NCBI GenBank assembly: GCA_030267565.1
Contig: BRXU01000009.1
Coordinates: 347,501-411,500 of the forward strand
Reading direction: 5' to 3'
DNA: 64,000 bases
Source of the DNA: Pleodorina starrii
Lineage: Eukaryota > Chlorophyta > Chlorophyceae > Chlamydomonadales > Volvocaceae
Below are positions 36,657 to 49,000 of this stretch, in pieces. Positions within the stretch are counted from its first letter, which is position 1, and every line of letters begins with the position of its first letter. The notes below the pieces were generated by a model. It ran no database searches and had not been told where the DNA came from. It saw only the letters and a program-made list of their open reading frames with translations. The translations under genes were made by a program, and so were the position numbers.

Positions 36657-39247
36657 GAACTATAACTTGCGCAAGAGGTCAAGACTATACACGGGGGAGT
36701 TGCTGCAGACCAAACCGGTAGACTCGCACGTGGCGCGGTCGGGTCAGGCGCCCTGTGCGGTGCTCCAAAGCGCGGGGTCGCAGCGACGGGGGCACGGCGT
36801 TTCCGTCGGGGCAGCGGGACGCACCTTCTGCCTGCCCATCGGGATGCACGAACATCATGCTGGCATCAGCTCGGTAGAGAGGCGGCCCCTGCGGGGTGTC
36901 CAGAGGTCCCAGGTGCGCATGGCTTGCGTGCGCAGGGCGGCTTTGGAATGCGGGTCAGACGCCCGTAATTGCTCCAAGACCATTGGCAACGTTATTATTT
37001 GCATATGTGTAATGATTGGGTAATCAACGGCTCGCCTTACAAAGCTCGCGGTCAGCACTCCGGTCAAGACTCGCCTGTATCTCAAAAGGGAAACCACCAC
37101 GCTGGGGCCATATTGATGTCGGCATCATCACGCTTGCAGCCTGAGGCTGTGCTTGCACCGGCACGAACGGACAATGGCAGACTGCTTGCCTGCGTAACGA
37201 CCCCAATGCTGTGAGCAACTTGCTAGTCGAGCCCAGTCGATTAAATCGCTCTCACCCTGTCATTGGACAATTCATATGGTAAGGAACTTGTCCCGGGAAG
37301 ACAGCCTGCTGCATCTTTCCGTTTGGCTCCACTAAGCTCAACCCAACGGGCTCGCTCACACCATACCGGCAACGGGCGATAAGACGAATAAAACGTTTAA
37401 GCAATGTGAGTACTAGTTGACTGCGTGCACCACCTTGGCGTGCCGCGCTCCGTTGGGAACAAGACCAGAACGTACACAACCCAAAGGCCGTACCGTTCGC
37501 CCAACGGTGCAGGCAAAGTAACCCAGACAGACAGATAATTTGTAGAGCCTTCGAATAAAAGATAATATGTGTGCATGTTGCGGTAGGCGCTTACGTGCAG
37601 AGCGCCACGCACTGCCATCCGACATCTGCGACGACCCGGCTGCCCCTTCCGCGGCGTCATGGATTCCAAGGGTCATGCCACAATAAGCCTGATCCCTCAC
37701 ATGTATGTGTTACTATCCGCGTGTATGTGCTATGTGCGAATGGGTAGGGTCGACAGGTTTGGCAATTAACCAAGCACGCCCCAACAGGCTACCGGTACAC
37801 CAGGAGCTGCCGAGGAACCCAGGGCTGACCCTATCGCCCCGGCCTCTTGCCCATACGTACAGGCCGGTTGTCCAATGTCGAGAGCCCCAGGTAGTGGACA
37901 TGTGGGGCTTTCAGTTATACATCAGGAGCCCCGTCAGGGGTAGGTAGCCCTGCCCTGCCCTGCAGCGGGTACAATCGCGCCCAAATCGCCCACGCACTGA
38001 CCTTCGGTCGCGCCAAGGCACGGTGCTGGCGACACGGATTTGAGCTTTCACCATGACGTACACCGCCAAAAATCGCCGTAACTTACACGCCGTCCGATGA
38101 TGCATCTCACTAGTTGTCCATGTGGAATGTCGCCTTCGTGTAGAGAGTTGTAGAGAGAGCTGTCGCAGGCTTTCGGACGGGGGAGCTCAGCTCAGCTGTA
38201 TCAGGCTGCCCCCAACCGTCAACCCGTTCCAGATCGGACCCCCAACGAGTCCCCCGGCCCCAAAACACGGGTCCATTGGCTACGCAGGTTATCCGGTGCT
38301 GCCTGCCCTTCGTCGCGGATTCTTGGGTTGAGGTCTATCCGTGCACGATGAGTTATTAGTGTAGCTGTGACTACAACTCAGCAGTCGTTTCCGGGGCCCT
38401 TTGGCCGTGCGTGACGCTGTTTCAGAGGCTCGCATTTGCATACTCGCACTTCAGGTATGCATAGTAGTGTGTTCCTTGCGTGCGTGCACACGGTGTTTGT
38501 CAAACGGTCACAGTGCGCGGATGGTCAGACCTGCGGTACTGTTTCTGCAAATATGACGCACAGAGATGTGGGACGGTCTGCTCTGCGAACGAAGGACGGG
38601 GAGGCCTGGCCTGGCCAGGCGGGATCGGTCAAGTCATCGGTCACAGACGGAGCAGTTGATCGTACAGGTGGACGAGTCACAACAGATGAACAGAGGCGAT
38701 CACACCACGGTCACCCAGTTGCATGTATGAATCAGCAAAGGCAATATGGCGTGATCTTGCGTTGCAGATTGTTTATGACAAAACAGAAGTTGCTTCGAAC
38801 AAGCTTCCTTTTCTTCAAACCGCACGCGAATCCCTTCCTGCATGTGAAAGCTTCCCATAAAAAGATGCAATTGCATGAGCCAATTATTATCCCGTTAAAG
38901 TCATAACGGCGTTTCTTTGCCGCTCAGCGACTGCTGCAATTGAACCGGCGGCCGGTCGCGAATCGGAAGTCACCAAGCGGCCGAACTACGGGCATAGCAC
39001 CGCTTAGCGCTTCATTTGACCGGAAGGGCCTCGTCTCTGAGTGCGGAAGTCTTTTCCGCCGGGCACAGCGTCAACCACGACCCGAGCTCGCCCTTTCGCG
39101 GGGCAGCGCGCCGTGGCATGCGGCCCCGCCGCTGCCACTGGCCGCGACAAAGCCTCCTGCACGTGGCGTTTACATAACTCCGGCAGGGCTGCAGCCACCC
39201 GCCCCGCCAGGCAACGCCCTAGCAGCCCGACTCGCACGCGAGCGACG
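36657..39247. promoter_or_regulatory. Divergent intergenic region between the Tudor gene and TRDMT1
   Basis: The start codons at 36,656 (-) and 39,248 (+) face away from each other over 2.6 kb, so both promoters lie here. GC falls to roughly 50-55% between 37.0 and 38.9 kb. No coding similarity, RNA gene or terminal repeat was recognised. Confidence 0.45.
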
Positions 39248-42200
39248 ATGGCTGACGCGTCCGCGCCCATGGTTGCCACCTTGACCGGAGGTGACCTCGG
39301 TGCGGCGCAACCACACGACGGGGTTCTCTTGGACGCGGAGCTTTCGGTCTCCCGGCAGGCAGCAGCGCCAGGATTGCCGCAGCGGAATAAACACCAGCCT
39401 CGCCCCGTAGAGCCCTCGTCCCAGCCGCCACAACGGCAGCAGCCGCTCCAGCAGCAGGCACAGTACGTACGACATCCTCCTCCACCTCCTCCTCCACCTC
39501 ATCATCATCATCATCATCATCAGCAAGATCAGAATCAGGAACAGGAACAGCAGGAGGCGCAGCAGCAGGAGGAGCAGCCTCAGGTCCTTCGTGTGCTGGA
39601 TCTGTACAGCGGCATCGGTGGGATGCATCATGCGCTGCTGCGGCTCCTGGAGCGGCGGCAGACTCTGGGGGCTGGAGCCGGAGCCGGAGGCGGACCGGCA
39701 GGTGTCCAGCAGGGCCGGCAGGCGGGGGAGGGCCCGCAGGCGCGGCAGGGGGCGGCGCCCGCGGGGAAGCACGTGCAGGCCGCCGGCTTGGGGCTGCAGG
39801 TGACAGCGGTGGACATCAACACGATGGTGGGTGACTGGCTGGGTGGATGTGAGGGTGAGGGGTCGGGTGGGTGGCTGGGTGGGTGGGTGGGTGGGTGGGT
39901 GGTTGGATGTGGGGGTGGATGTGGGGGTGAGGGGGTCCCCACAAGTCCCTAGGAGGAGTCAGGGAGGGGCAGGGAGGGTCCCTGGGCAGGGCACGTGCAG
40001 GGTTGTGGGGATTGGGGATTGGCAGGTCGGAAGGCTGTCGTCGCCACTCGTTACCTTGTTACAACCTAGTAGTGCAGCGCACTGGCATATTGATAAACCC
40101 CACACCGTTCCAAACTCTGCCCCCGACCCTCCCAGCTGCTGCTCAGTTGCCTAATTTGGACGTTGCTCTCCCGTCGCGCCGTCCACACGCCGCCCCTCCG
40201 CTCACCCGCCATTTAGCTGCGGTTCTTATTTACGAACCCCGGTTCTTATATCTTAATTACGACCCCTGTCCGCCCGCCCGCCCGCCGGCCCGCCAGGCTA
40301 ACCGGGTGTACGCTGCTGAGCTGGGCGTGCAGCCGCGGACGTTGGACCTGCAGCGGGTGGGTGGCTGCAGGGGCTGGTGCTGGGGTAGAGCGGGGAAGGG
40401 GGCGTATGAGGGTGAAGGGACAGGACGACGTGGTTGGTTGGACGCACACAACAAATCGCTTCATTCGCCGTCGTTCGCCTCATTCATTCGCCGACCTCAA
40501 CGGACACCAGACGGGTTTCCGTGCGCCCTCCCTCCCGCCCGCCCTTCCTCCCATCCCATCCCGCCCTGGCCCCTCTCCCCCCGCCGCTCTCTCCCCAACC
40601 GCAGGTCACCGCGGCCCAATTGGACGAGCTTGCCGCCGACCTGTGGTTGCTGACCCCGCCCTGCCAGCCCTACACCACCACATCCAACGCCCGCCGCCGC
40701 GACACCGCCGACCCACGGGCCGCCTCGCTGCTGCACCTGCTCTCGGGCGCAGTGCTGGGCTCCATGACACGACCCCCCAGCAGACTCCTCCTGGAGAACG
40801 TGCCGGGTTTCGTGGGCTCCGGCAGCCACGGGGCGCTGCGGGGGAGCCTGACGGCGGCGGGATACGAGCTGCAGGAGTTTGTGGTGTCACCACACCAGCT
40901 CGGGGTGCCGTACTCACGGTGCGTTTCGCCCGGGGTGCCGTACGGTCGGGCAGCGTGTCGCACACACCGCCCCGTGTGTGTGTGTGCTCTGACGGTGCGC
41001 GCCGGACGGTGTGCCCCAGACGTCGTCATCCCTTGTGTTCCTTTCGTCCACGCCCTGTTCTGCTCTGGTCTGTTCACGTCCCATTTATGTGTTCCACACG
41101 TGTTCCACATGTTCCATGTGTGCATGTGTGTGAGTGTGTGCCGCGCAGGCCCCGCTACTTCGCGCTGGCTGTCCGCCGGCCGCTGCGCTTCCCGCGCTCG
41201 TACGACTGCAGCAGCGGCCCCGTCGAGCATCCCCCCGCCCTTGCAGCGCCCCCACCTCCACTCCCTGCCGCCAACTCCCCGCCGTCCCGCTGCACAGCCT
41301 CGGCCGCCACCACCACCGCCGCCGCTACCGCCGCCAGCGACACCGCTACTCCTGCCGCCGCCGGCGCTGACGCCGCGACTTGCCTCTCCGCATCGCCGGT
41401 CTCTGAAGTAACTTTCACGGCGACGCAATGGCCGGGAGTATACGACGCAGGCCGCGCCGTCGCCCCCGCCCCCGTCGAGGCCTCCCCTGAGCCATCAGCC
41501 TCGCCCGTCGACGCCAACGCGGCCGCGTCCAACTCAGAGACCGCCGCCACCGCCCGCCCGATGCCTCGACCTCCCGCTTTGGCACGCTATCTCACCTCGG
41601 CCGCGCCGGGCTCCTGCGTGGGGCAGGACGAGCCGCGCGCCGGCGGCGGCGGCGGCGGCGGCGACGGCACCGACCCGTGGGTCTCTTACGCCGTCCCGGC
41701 GGCGCAGCTGGCGCGCTTCTGGCGCGTGCTGGACGTGGTGACTCCCTCCAGCACCTACTGCAACTGCTTCACCAAGCACTACGCCGACAACCTGCTGGGA
41801 GCGGGCTCGGTGCTGGCCAGCGAGGACTTCGCGGCCAGGTTCTGTGCGAGGGACAGCCGCGGCCGCCTGCACTTTGCCGCGCCGCCGCCGCTGCCGGCCT
41901 CGGGGCTGCCGCAGCAGCAGCAGCCGCAGGCGCAGCCGCAGGCTGCACTACCAACGCAGCCCTCGCCAGTATCCCCGACAGGCGTTGGGAGGTGCGCGAA
42001 CGGCGCGGACGTGGACGCGGGCGCTGCGGCGGTCTCGGACAGGATACCAGTCGCGGATGCAGGGTTGCCGCCAGCGGTGTCGGCCGCAGCCACCACCCCA
42101 GTCTCGACCGGGAGCACAGACATCTCCGCCTCGAGGGAGGGCTCGGACGGCGGGGCGCCTGCGGAGGAGTCAGTGTTGGAAAACGGCGGTAGCTGTTCCG

Positions 42201-42730
42201 GGGCTGTTCCGGTGGTGTGGAGGCAACGGCCGCGCGGCGGTGGCGGCGGCGGCGGCGGGCGCCGCGGCGGGCTGGGACAGAGGGGCATCGCCGGCGACGG
42301 CGGGGACACCAGCACCGGGACACCTGGCCGGAACGGGCCCTCAGCGGCGGCGGCGGCGGCTGTCCCTGTGCCTACTACCGCTACCTATGCATGGCCAGAG
42401 CAGCCGCAGCAGCAGCAGCCGGGCCAGCAGGGCGCGGAGCGGCGGCAGGATCCGGCGGCGGATCTGCCGGGGCAGCTAGCGGCGTCGAAACGGCAGGACG
42501 ACAACGCGGCTGAGACCGGGGCTGAGGCGGTGGCGGAGGCGGTGGTGCTGGGGTTGCGGTTCTTCTCGCCCGCAGAGGTGGCGGCGATCCACGGGCTGCC
42601 GGCGGGTTGGGCGGCGCGGGCGGGCGGCGCGGGCGTGCATCCGCGGCAGCAGTACGGCCTGCTGGGCAACGGACTGAGCACCGATGTGGCGGCGTATCTG
42701 CTCGCCTACCTGTTTGAGGCGCAGCCCTGA
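39248..42730 (+). CDS. TRDMT1: DNMT2/TRDMT1-type tRNA (cytosine-5) methyltransferase, 844 aa
   Basis: DNMT2 methylates C38 in the anticodon loop of tRNA-Asp and a few other tRNAs. Four exons, 39,248-39,826, 40,297-40,356, 40,605-40,918 and 41,149-42,730, join in phase. SAM-binding motif I is VLRVLDLYSGIGG (about 114-126). The catalytic loop TPPCQPYT has Cys233. Motif VI is LLLENVPGF (Glu277), followed by PYSRPRYFAL. The DNMT2-specific CFT motif is CNCFTKHYADNLLGAGSVL (about 522-540). The C-terminal pair is LRFFSPAEVAAIHGLP and QQYGLLGNGLS. Family members have about 330-400 residues. The excess here is a Gln/His/Pro-rich N-terminus (about 110 aa) and two Ala/Gly/Ser-rich insertions, before and after the CFT block, that leave every motif intact. 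Intron 1 contains a GGGT array (about 39,870-39,905). Confidence 0.92.
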
Positions 42731-44238
42731 CCTGCCCTGCACGGAGCGGAGCGGAGCGACGAGTGAGCGGCTAAGTGGCTGGCTGGTCGAGTGAGCGGCT
42801 GATTGGCTGACTCGTGGTGTTCGTGAAGACACAGGGATCGGCGCTGTGCTGGTCGTGCGAAGTGCTTTCGGGTCGCTGTGCATGGGGTGGGGAGCGGGAG
42901 CCCGTGCGGCGGCAGCAGCTGGCGCATCGGGCGACGGCGACGGCGTTGCGGAGAAGGCAGGCGGGCCGGCGGGTGAGAGGAGGAGGAGCTTCCCTTTCGC
43001 CTCCTGCCGCCAATACCATCTGAAACCGCAAGAACAAGTAATAACTTCCTGCAATGCCAGCAATACTTACTGTATTTCCGGCAATACTTCACGCAATACT
43101 TCAGACAATACTTCCCACAATACGTCCGGCAATACTTCCCACAAATCTTCAGACACTACAACCCAGATCAGCAAGGACGTTTGCAGCCCAGCCCAGCTTC
43201 TAGGAACCTACATAAAGGTCCAATCTACATAATAGTGCGTCGCCTTGCCATGCCAAGATGCCCCGCCACCAATATCAATCAGGCGCGCCTGACCATTTGC
43301 GAAACGGTTCCAGTACCAGAACCCGCCCTTAGCCCAAAACAAAAGAAACGGCTGCAGGTCAAAGCCCCCGAGTTCGCAAGGGCGAAGGATGGCCTTTTGG
43401 TCTCCCAGCTGGCCGGGGCAGGCGCTTCCATCCGGCATCGATGGCGTCGTCGAAGGATCCGTACAAGACCACCATCTGCAATCGAAAACGGCTAGTATTA
43501 CGTCACCCTCTCCCCCCCACGACGGACTCTCCTCGTCTCTCAGCCATCCGCTGGCGACCTCCGTCATGCTCCAAGCGCTGGGTTTGTATTACTGCCGCAG
43601 CCGCTTTGGTTGGACTCACCTCTCTCTTTTTGGGCGGGGCCCCAGCGCGAAGCACCCAGGGGGGCCCCGCCCTGTAGGATTGCCCATGTCCGTGCGTGTG
43701 TGGGACGTGCGTGCGTGGGACGTGGGATGGAAGTAATTGGACAAGTGCAGACTTTCGGCCATCGGAAAGGCTGCATAAGTAAAAGATTACATTCTTTATT
43801 GCACGGTAAATTTATTATTGGAACCCAACCTCGTTTAGGAACCCAACCAGTTTGGCAGTCTCCATGGACCGAGGCCGAGGTCAAACCAACACCTCTCGGC
43901 CTATAATTAATTCCAGAAGATTCATCGTTCCTCATAGTGGAATTCTGACATGACGGCGTGAAATGAATCTTCGTTTCGGCAACAAACTATGTTTGCATTG
44001 CGAACATTCTTCCCGCGACCACACCACAGCAGCTCTGCTTGCCGGTCCGATCGTCTTGACGCATATTACTATTACAAAGGTTGCAAGGAGCAAACCATGA
44101 GGGGCCAACTGCTGGTTGTTGGACGCCAAGCCGCCAATGCACGCACGATGCAGCGGTCTTCTGCGGGCCGCCCAACAAGTCCAGTCGGCAACCTAGGGGA
44201 TGGACTTCTACGTTCCCTGTCCTAATGTTAAAGCACTC
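42731..44238. other. TRDMT1 downstream region, no assigned gene
   Basis: This is 3' UTR-like sequence. It includes a degenerate tandem of about 13-15 bp GCAATACTTC units at 43,053-43,150. The next TGTAA is at 44,364, inside the dispersed repeat, so the TRDMT1 3' end is unclear. No conserved frame is seen. Confidence 0.5.
43053..43150 (+). repeat. Degenerate GCAATACTTC tandem repeat
   Basis: Seven or so units of 13-15 bp built on (G/A)CAATACTTCC, in the region after TRDMT1. Confidence 0.75.
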
Positions 44239-44938
44239 AAGCCTCCTCTACGGTGAATACCTCAGTAGCGAAGCCTGTGCACTCTCGTCGGCAACTGCAC
44301 GTCGTCGCAACCCTCGCAAACAGTTCCGCTGTCCTTCTATTGGCAAGTCAGCCTGCGTGATGTGTAAATGATACACTCCATACACTCCATGTCTACTGTC
44401 ATGTAACTTCAGCCAATGCGCTGGCCGGAAGAGTTGCACAGTGCCGAGACGGCGCGCGATGCTAAACATGGGTCGGATTGCTGAAGCCGCAGGCATTTCA
44501 GCTATAAAGCTCTGGCTGCCTATCAGCAGGAATGTCGACACTCTCACAGTTGGCGCCCTCGCCGCTCGCTTTGGAAATGCCGTTTTTCGGTCGATGCGCA
44601 CATGCGCTCATGCACCCGACGGGATGACGCGCTTCGCGCGGCGCCGGCAGGCCTTGCTAACGACTCGGCTAGCAGGCATTTCGGGAAACAGCTCTGGCTG
44701 TCTATCAGCAGGAATGTCGACACTCTCACACTTCACGCCCTCGCTGCCCTAGCACTCAACTTAACCCGTACGGATTTTGTAGTGCTTGGGCGGAGCAAAG
44801 GCTACTCGAGATGCTGTGCGACGCCTTTCTTAGGCTTTATGCTAGCCGATTGTACGGCACCTGTAACCTCGGCGTTACAGATTTAGTGGGGCCCCGCCCT
44901 TTTTCCGGCTTCAAGGAAGCCGACACCAACCCCTTGTC
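44239..44938 (+). repeat. Dispersed repeat, copy 1 (inverted partner at 63,408-64,000)
   Basis: After removing the 107-bp insertion described next, this segment matches the reverse complement of 63,408-64,000 nearly base for base, with a few small indels: 9 bp extra near 44,380 and 6 bp missing near 44,540. Identity stops at CCCCTTGTC (44,938). The unit has an internal duplication: GCAGGCATTTC...GAATGTCGACACTCTCAC occurs at 44,489-44,547 and 44,672-44,729. A minus-strand frame across its right end reads SASLKPEKGRGP in both copies. No transposase is visible. It is probably a non-autonomous mobile or relic element. Confidence 0.85.
44778..44879 (+). mobile_element. 102-bp TGTA...TACA insertion with 5-bp target-site duplication
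   Basis: Copy 1 of the dispersed repeat has 107 extra bases compared with copy 2. The extra sequence is flanked by GATTT at 44,773-44,777 and 44,880-44,884, and copy 2 has a single GATTT (as AAATC, 63,462-63,466). The ends are TGTAGTGC and GCGTTACA, imperfect inverted termini starting TG and ending CA. TG...CA ends plus a 5-bp duplication are typical of LTR-retrotransposon integration, so a solo LTR of a very small (TRIM/SMART-like) element fits. A short MITE is the alternative. Confidence 0.75.
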
Positions 44939-46057
44939 TTCTGCCGACGGAAAGGCTTTCTTCACCTCGTTAAGCACGTATTTACCGTTCTCGGGCTCCA
45001 GGCGGAGACAGCAAAGGGAAGGTCGTGGACAGCAGGGGGACAGCCGACCAGCCGAAACGTCTTTCACCCTGGCCTTACCTAACGTTGATCATGGGACCGC
45101 AAGTGATAACGAGGTCACAGCGCGAGGTGTCGAGAGCTGGGAAGCCCAGACCAGGGAGAGGATCTTAAAGCACGCTCCATCCGTAAGGCCCAGAGCCTAT
45201 TCGGGGCTGTACCAGCCACAGCACTTCCCTGCACCTCAAAGTAGGCATGCAAACCTGTATTATGCTTTCATGATGCTGTACGTAAGCAAGGGAGTAGAGC
45301 TGCTTGCGGCGGCGCTGAGCGAGGTGGACCATGCAGGGCTCAGCAGGGCTAGGCATCCTCGCGTGGGGCTAAGCGATGCCCAAAGTGGTAATGCAATGTC
45401 GTGTCGGGGCCTTCGAAGCCTTGCCTGAGGGGCGATCAGCGAGCTCGAGGATGGAGGATGGAGGTCGGCCCCCAGAGCCTCGGGCGAACAGCCCAGACAT
45501 GTGATTCAGCGGCAGAAACAAAGCCAATTTTGTTTCATTAGGGCAGCGTGATTCCCCTGGATGGGCTCGAGCACCACGTTTTTATACGGTTGTCCACTTG
45601 TCCTCCCGTAACAGCCGTTGAGCCGTAATAACATTTGTCATAGCTCTAGGCCCGCCACAACACAGAACGCAGAAAGCGTCATCTTTTTTCTTTTACATAA
45701 TGTATATATAAGATGACATGCGGACAGAAAATATGTCCCGTAATGGTTTGTCTTGCAGGCCATTATTACCGGTACACCGCAGCTCATTCCCGCAGAGACA
45801 CACTTGCCATGCGGTGAGCTGCCGCGCACCTGCGGTAAGCAATCCGACCAGCTCCACAGCTTACAACGTTACCAGGTTGCTATTAATTGCCGTGTAGTCA
45901 TGAGTAACAGGGTAATTGCCGTTGTAGTCATGCGTAACAGAGTGGAAGAATGGAATCACACAGGGTGGTATTGCGAGACGGAAGCGCGTTCCTGAAATCC
46001 TCGAAGATCCCAGTCACATAGAAATATCTGAGCCGTCACTCTAAACCACGACCCCAG
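44939..46057. other. Unassigned low-GC interval with one exon-like frame
   Basis: A plus frame ending at 45,428 reads NLYYAFMMLYVSKGVELLAA and is open back into the repeat. The minus strand reads LEPENGKYVLNEVKKAFPSA toward the repeat edge. Neither is recognised, and either could be a decayed gene or element remnant. Confidence 0.3.
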
Positions 46058-49000
46058 CTTGTGTGATACAAAGGGTCTGGAAACAGCTCCATGCTTCAAC
46101 CGCACCGCTTGGGGCCCAGGCGGTTTTAGCAACCCGAAAGCTGAACATCGCCCCGTGACTCACACGTACAGGGAACCGTATGAAGGACTTATAAGTGTCG
46201 ACACGGATGCCAATGTGCAATTGTGTCTCTCGCCAGGCCCTCGCAACGCCGTCACTGCAGCATCACTGCAGCGTCACTGCCTGTCACTGAGGGTCACTGC
46301 TGCCTGCCTGATGTCAAAGTGGGCGAACTCAGGCCGTTCCCACCATTTACTCCGAAATATAACAGACCCGACGCCATGTATGGTTTAAGGGCACTGTAAA
46401 TGTTGCTCGGCCAGTCTGTATCGTAATTACGTGCAGCCTCGTGCAGCGTTACTGCGGCGGGCGATTACTGGGATTGTCAGCTAGTCCGCGGCGTGCGTCA
46501 CAGATGTTCGGTCGCCTGCTGGTGACCTTGACAAGCCAAAGACCGCGTTACCGCGTGCCTCCTACGTTACCTGCCGAATGCGGGTTGAGCAACAGACCGA
46601 GGTTTCAAACCTGTTCGAGCCCCTCGGAATCCCTGCAGGACACTTCCGCGGCGAGAAGACGAAACGCACACGCGAAGTGGCCGGTTCCTGTCCGCGACCC
46701 TTCCAGGTCTCTGACGCAGGCTGACGCCCTCTGTAACAACAACAACATTCATTACCATATACCATAACAGCTGCTGCCTTGCTCGTTGAACTGGTGCGGA
46801 CACGTGCACGTGGATAGGACCTCGCGGCCCTTGATGAGACGCGCAACACGTCTGGCGGCGATCGCTGCGCCCCGCTTCCTCCGTATGCTCCCTGCGCCAC
46901 ACCCTGCTCACTTCAGTTCATTCGTGTTTCTGCTGCATTTGTTGCATGCATCGCGTCCAGTATTTGCCAGCCCACCCTCGAGTTTGCGGCTCCGCGGGTG
47001 AGCTCGAGGGTCGCGTGCTGCTGCTGCACCTCGTCATTGTGCTGTCTAAGGTTGTCACAGGGCCTGTGGGTCCTTCGGCTCGTCCGCTCGCTAGCTGTGA
47101 TGCTGTCAGGTACGGTACCTCTCCCTTACCCTTGCTGGCCGCTCTCCCTTCCAGGCTACGCAGCCGTTGTCTCACAGCCAGTGCAACGCATGGTCGTCTG
47201 TTCGAGCTGCACCGGCTGCGATTCGGCACATCGCACGCAAGGCGTTGTACACCTGTGCGCGCCTCGACACCGTACCGGTACCATAGAACCATACCCGCCG
47301 CCGTCGGTTTTTAAATTGGTGCCGCGAACGAGCGAGCCAGGCGTGCGTAAGCATGGGCCGCAGAGGCTCTAGCACTTGGCCAAACGGGAAATGCAGGATG
47401 CGTCTTGTCACGCACGGTACTACTTCACCGCATGATTGAGACACGGTGTGCGGGTTCTGCAGTGATCCTGGCACCGTCGCGAGGGCATCGCGCAAAAGGG
47501 TTGTCCTCGAAATGTGGATTGGGTGTTGCACCGCCTTTTGACGCTTGCAGACTGTACGAATGTCACTTCTGCCGTCGAGAAGGTCGAGACGTCGCAGGCG
47601 GTGGGACGCGACCTCCTCGGCTCCTCCGGCCGAGATGCTGCTGCCGCCGGCACCACTGCCATAGCTGCTTTCGCGCTGCGCTCTGCCTGCCAGGTCATCT
47701 GGACAAAGGCGGTCGGTCGTTGCTAGCGCTGTGCTCTGCAGTCACCGGTACAGCGGGATCGCCGTTGTGCCGCAAGATTCAGATTGCGGGTACGGCAGCA
47801 TGACTCAGCCGGGGGGGCATGCGCAGCAGCCTCTGTGGACCCGTTCGCCAAGCTGGCCTCCGTTCCTTCATCCTCAGCTCCCAGGGCGGCCAAGCGGTCA
47901 TCAGCATACCCCCACACTCTCCGCCGCAGTCAGAGGGACCTGGACAGACGCCAGACAGTGTGCCGCAACGCTGCGGGGGCGATGGGCCCACGGCCCACTT
48001 CCAATAAATTCTGTGCCCAGCTGCCCACATAAGGCCTCTAGAGCTCACCTCCGTCAGCGACCGTCAAACCACTCCTTTCAAGGGCGGCTCTGCTTCGGGG
48101 TCGGGTGTAGATATGGGAATGCGTTCCGTCCAAACCCTAACGCTTTGCGACAGAAAGATGAATTCCTGCGGTCTCGCACGCTTATTCTCAAGTCGGCTGG
48201 GCCCCGGCGCCGACGCTGTGGCTCGCATGGCCGCAAACGGCGTCGCAAACATATGCACGAGGGCGCCACAACGGGCAGCGGGCGGGTCTTTGTGTTGCAG
48301 TTGTAGTTAGACGAGCATTCGGAAGCACACGTTGGACTAGAAGCAAGGGCGTTCTTGAAGGAAATTATTTGTGGATATTGGTGGATAGGGGCGGACGTAG
48401 GCAGACGCGGTCGAAGTCGAAGGTATTCTAGCTCCGTCCAAGCCAAGCGAGCTGAAGTCGAGGCCTACCTACCCCTGTTCATCCATCAGGCAACGTTGGA
48501 TGCAAGCAAACAAAAAAGGTTGGTCTTCAATATCTCGCACCCTCACGCTGAGCGGCTTTCGAGTGACAGGAGGGACACCTCAACGAGCGAGGTACAGACC
48601 TTGTGCCATCACGCGGGCACTCACTCATCGATTATTGCCAACGCAAAAACACGGTTAGCACCAAAATCAACAAGTGGACCTCTGCGCCGGGGTATCATTG
48701 GGACCGGTCTTCGCGACACGCCTTCTTCGACATCGAGGCCAAAAGAGCCGACTGCACGTGCGGGTCGGACAAGAATTTTGGCTAAGCAAGGTGCATTGTT
48801 CAAGTTCCGGGTATGTATATTGGCGACGGTCAAGAAGTCACCCAAGCTGACAAATAGCATGGGAGCCGCTGGGACTGCGGGACTGACTTCTCTAGCAGAT
48901 ACCTCAACGCAATCTGTGGGAGTTCCAAGGCATCAAGCGCGAAGATTTCAGTCGGCCAAAGGGAAGGCGTCATTTGCATCCCCCGCACATTTGCAGGATC

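Noticed and set aside
40710..40721. GACCCACGGGCC in TRDMT1 as another palindrome copy
   Set aside because: The second half is mismatched, and the Asp-x-Arg it encodes is conserved in the DNMT2 family.
47514..48032. Two-exon gene with junction 47,693/47,742
   Set aside because: The phase fits, but the intron would be only 48 bp, shorter than usual for these algae, and no start or homology supports it.
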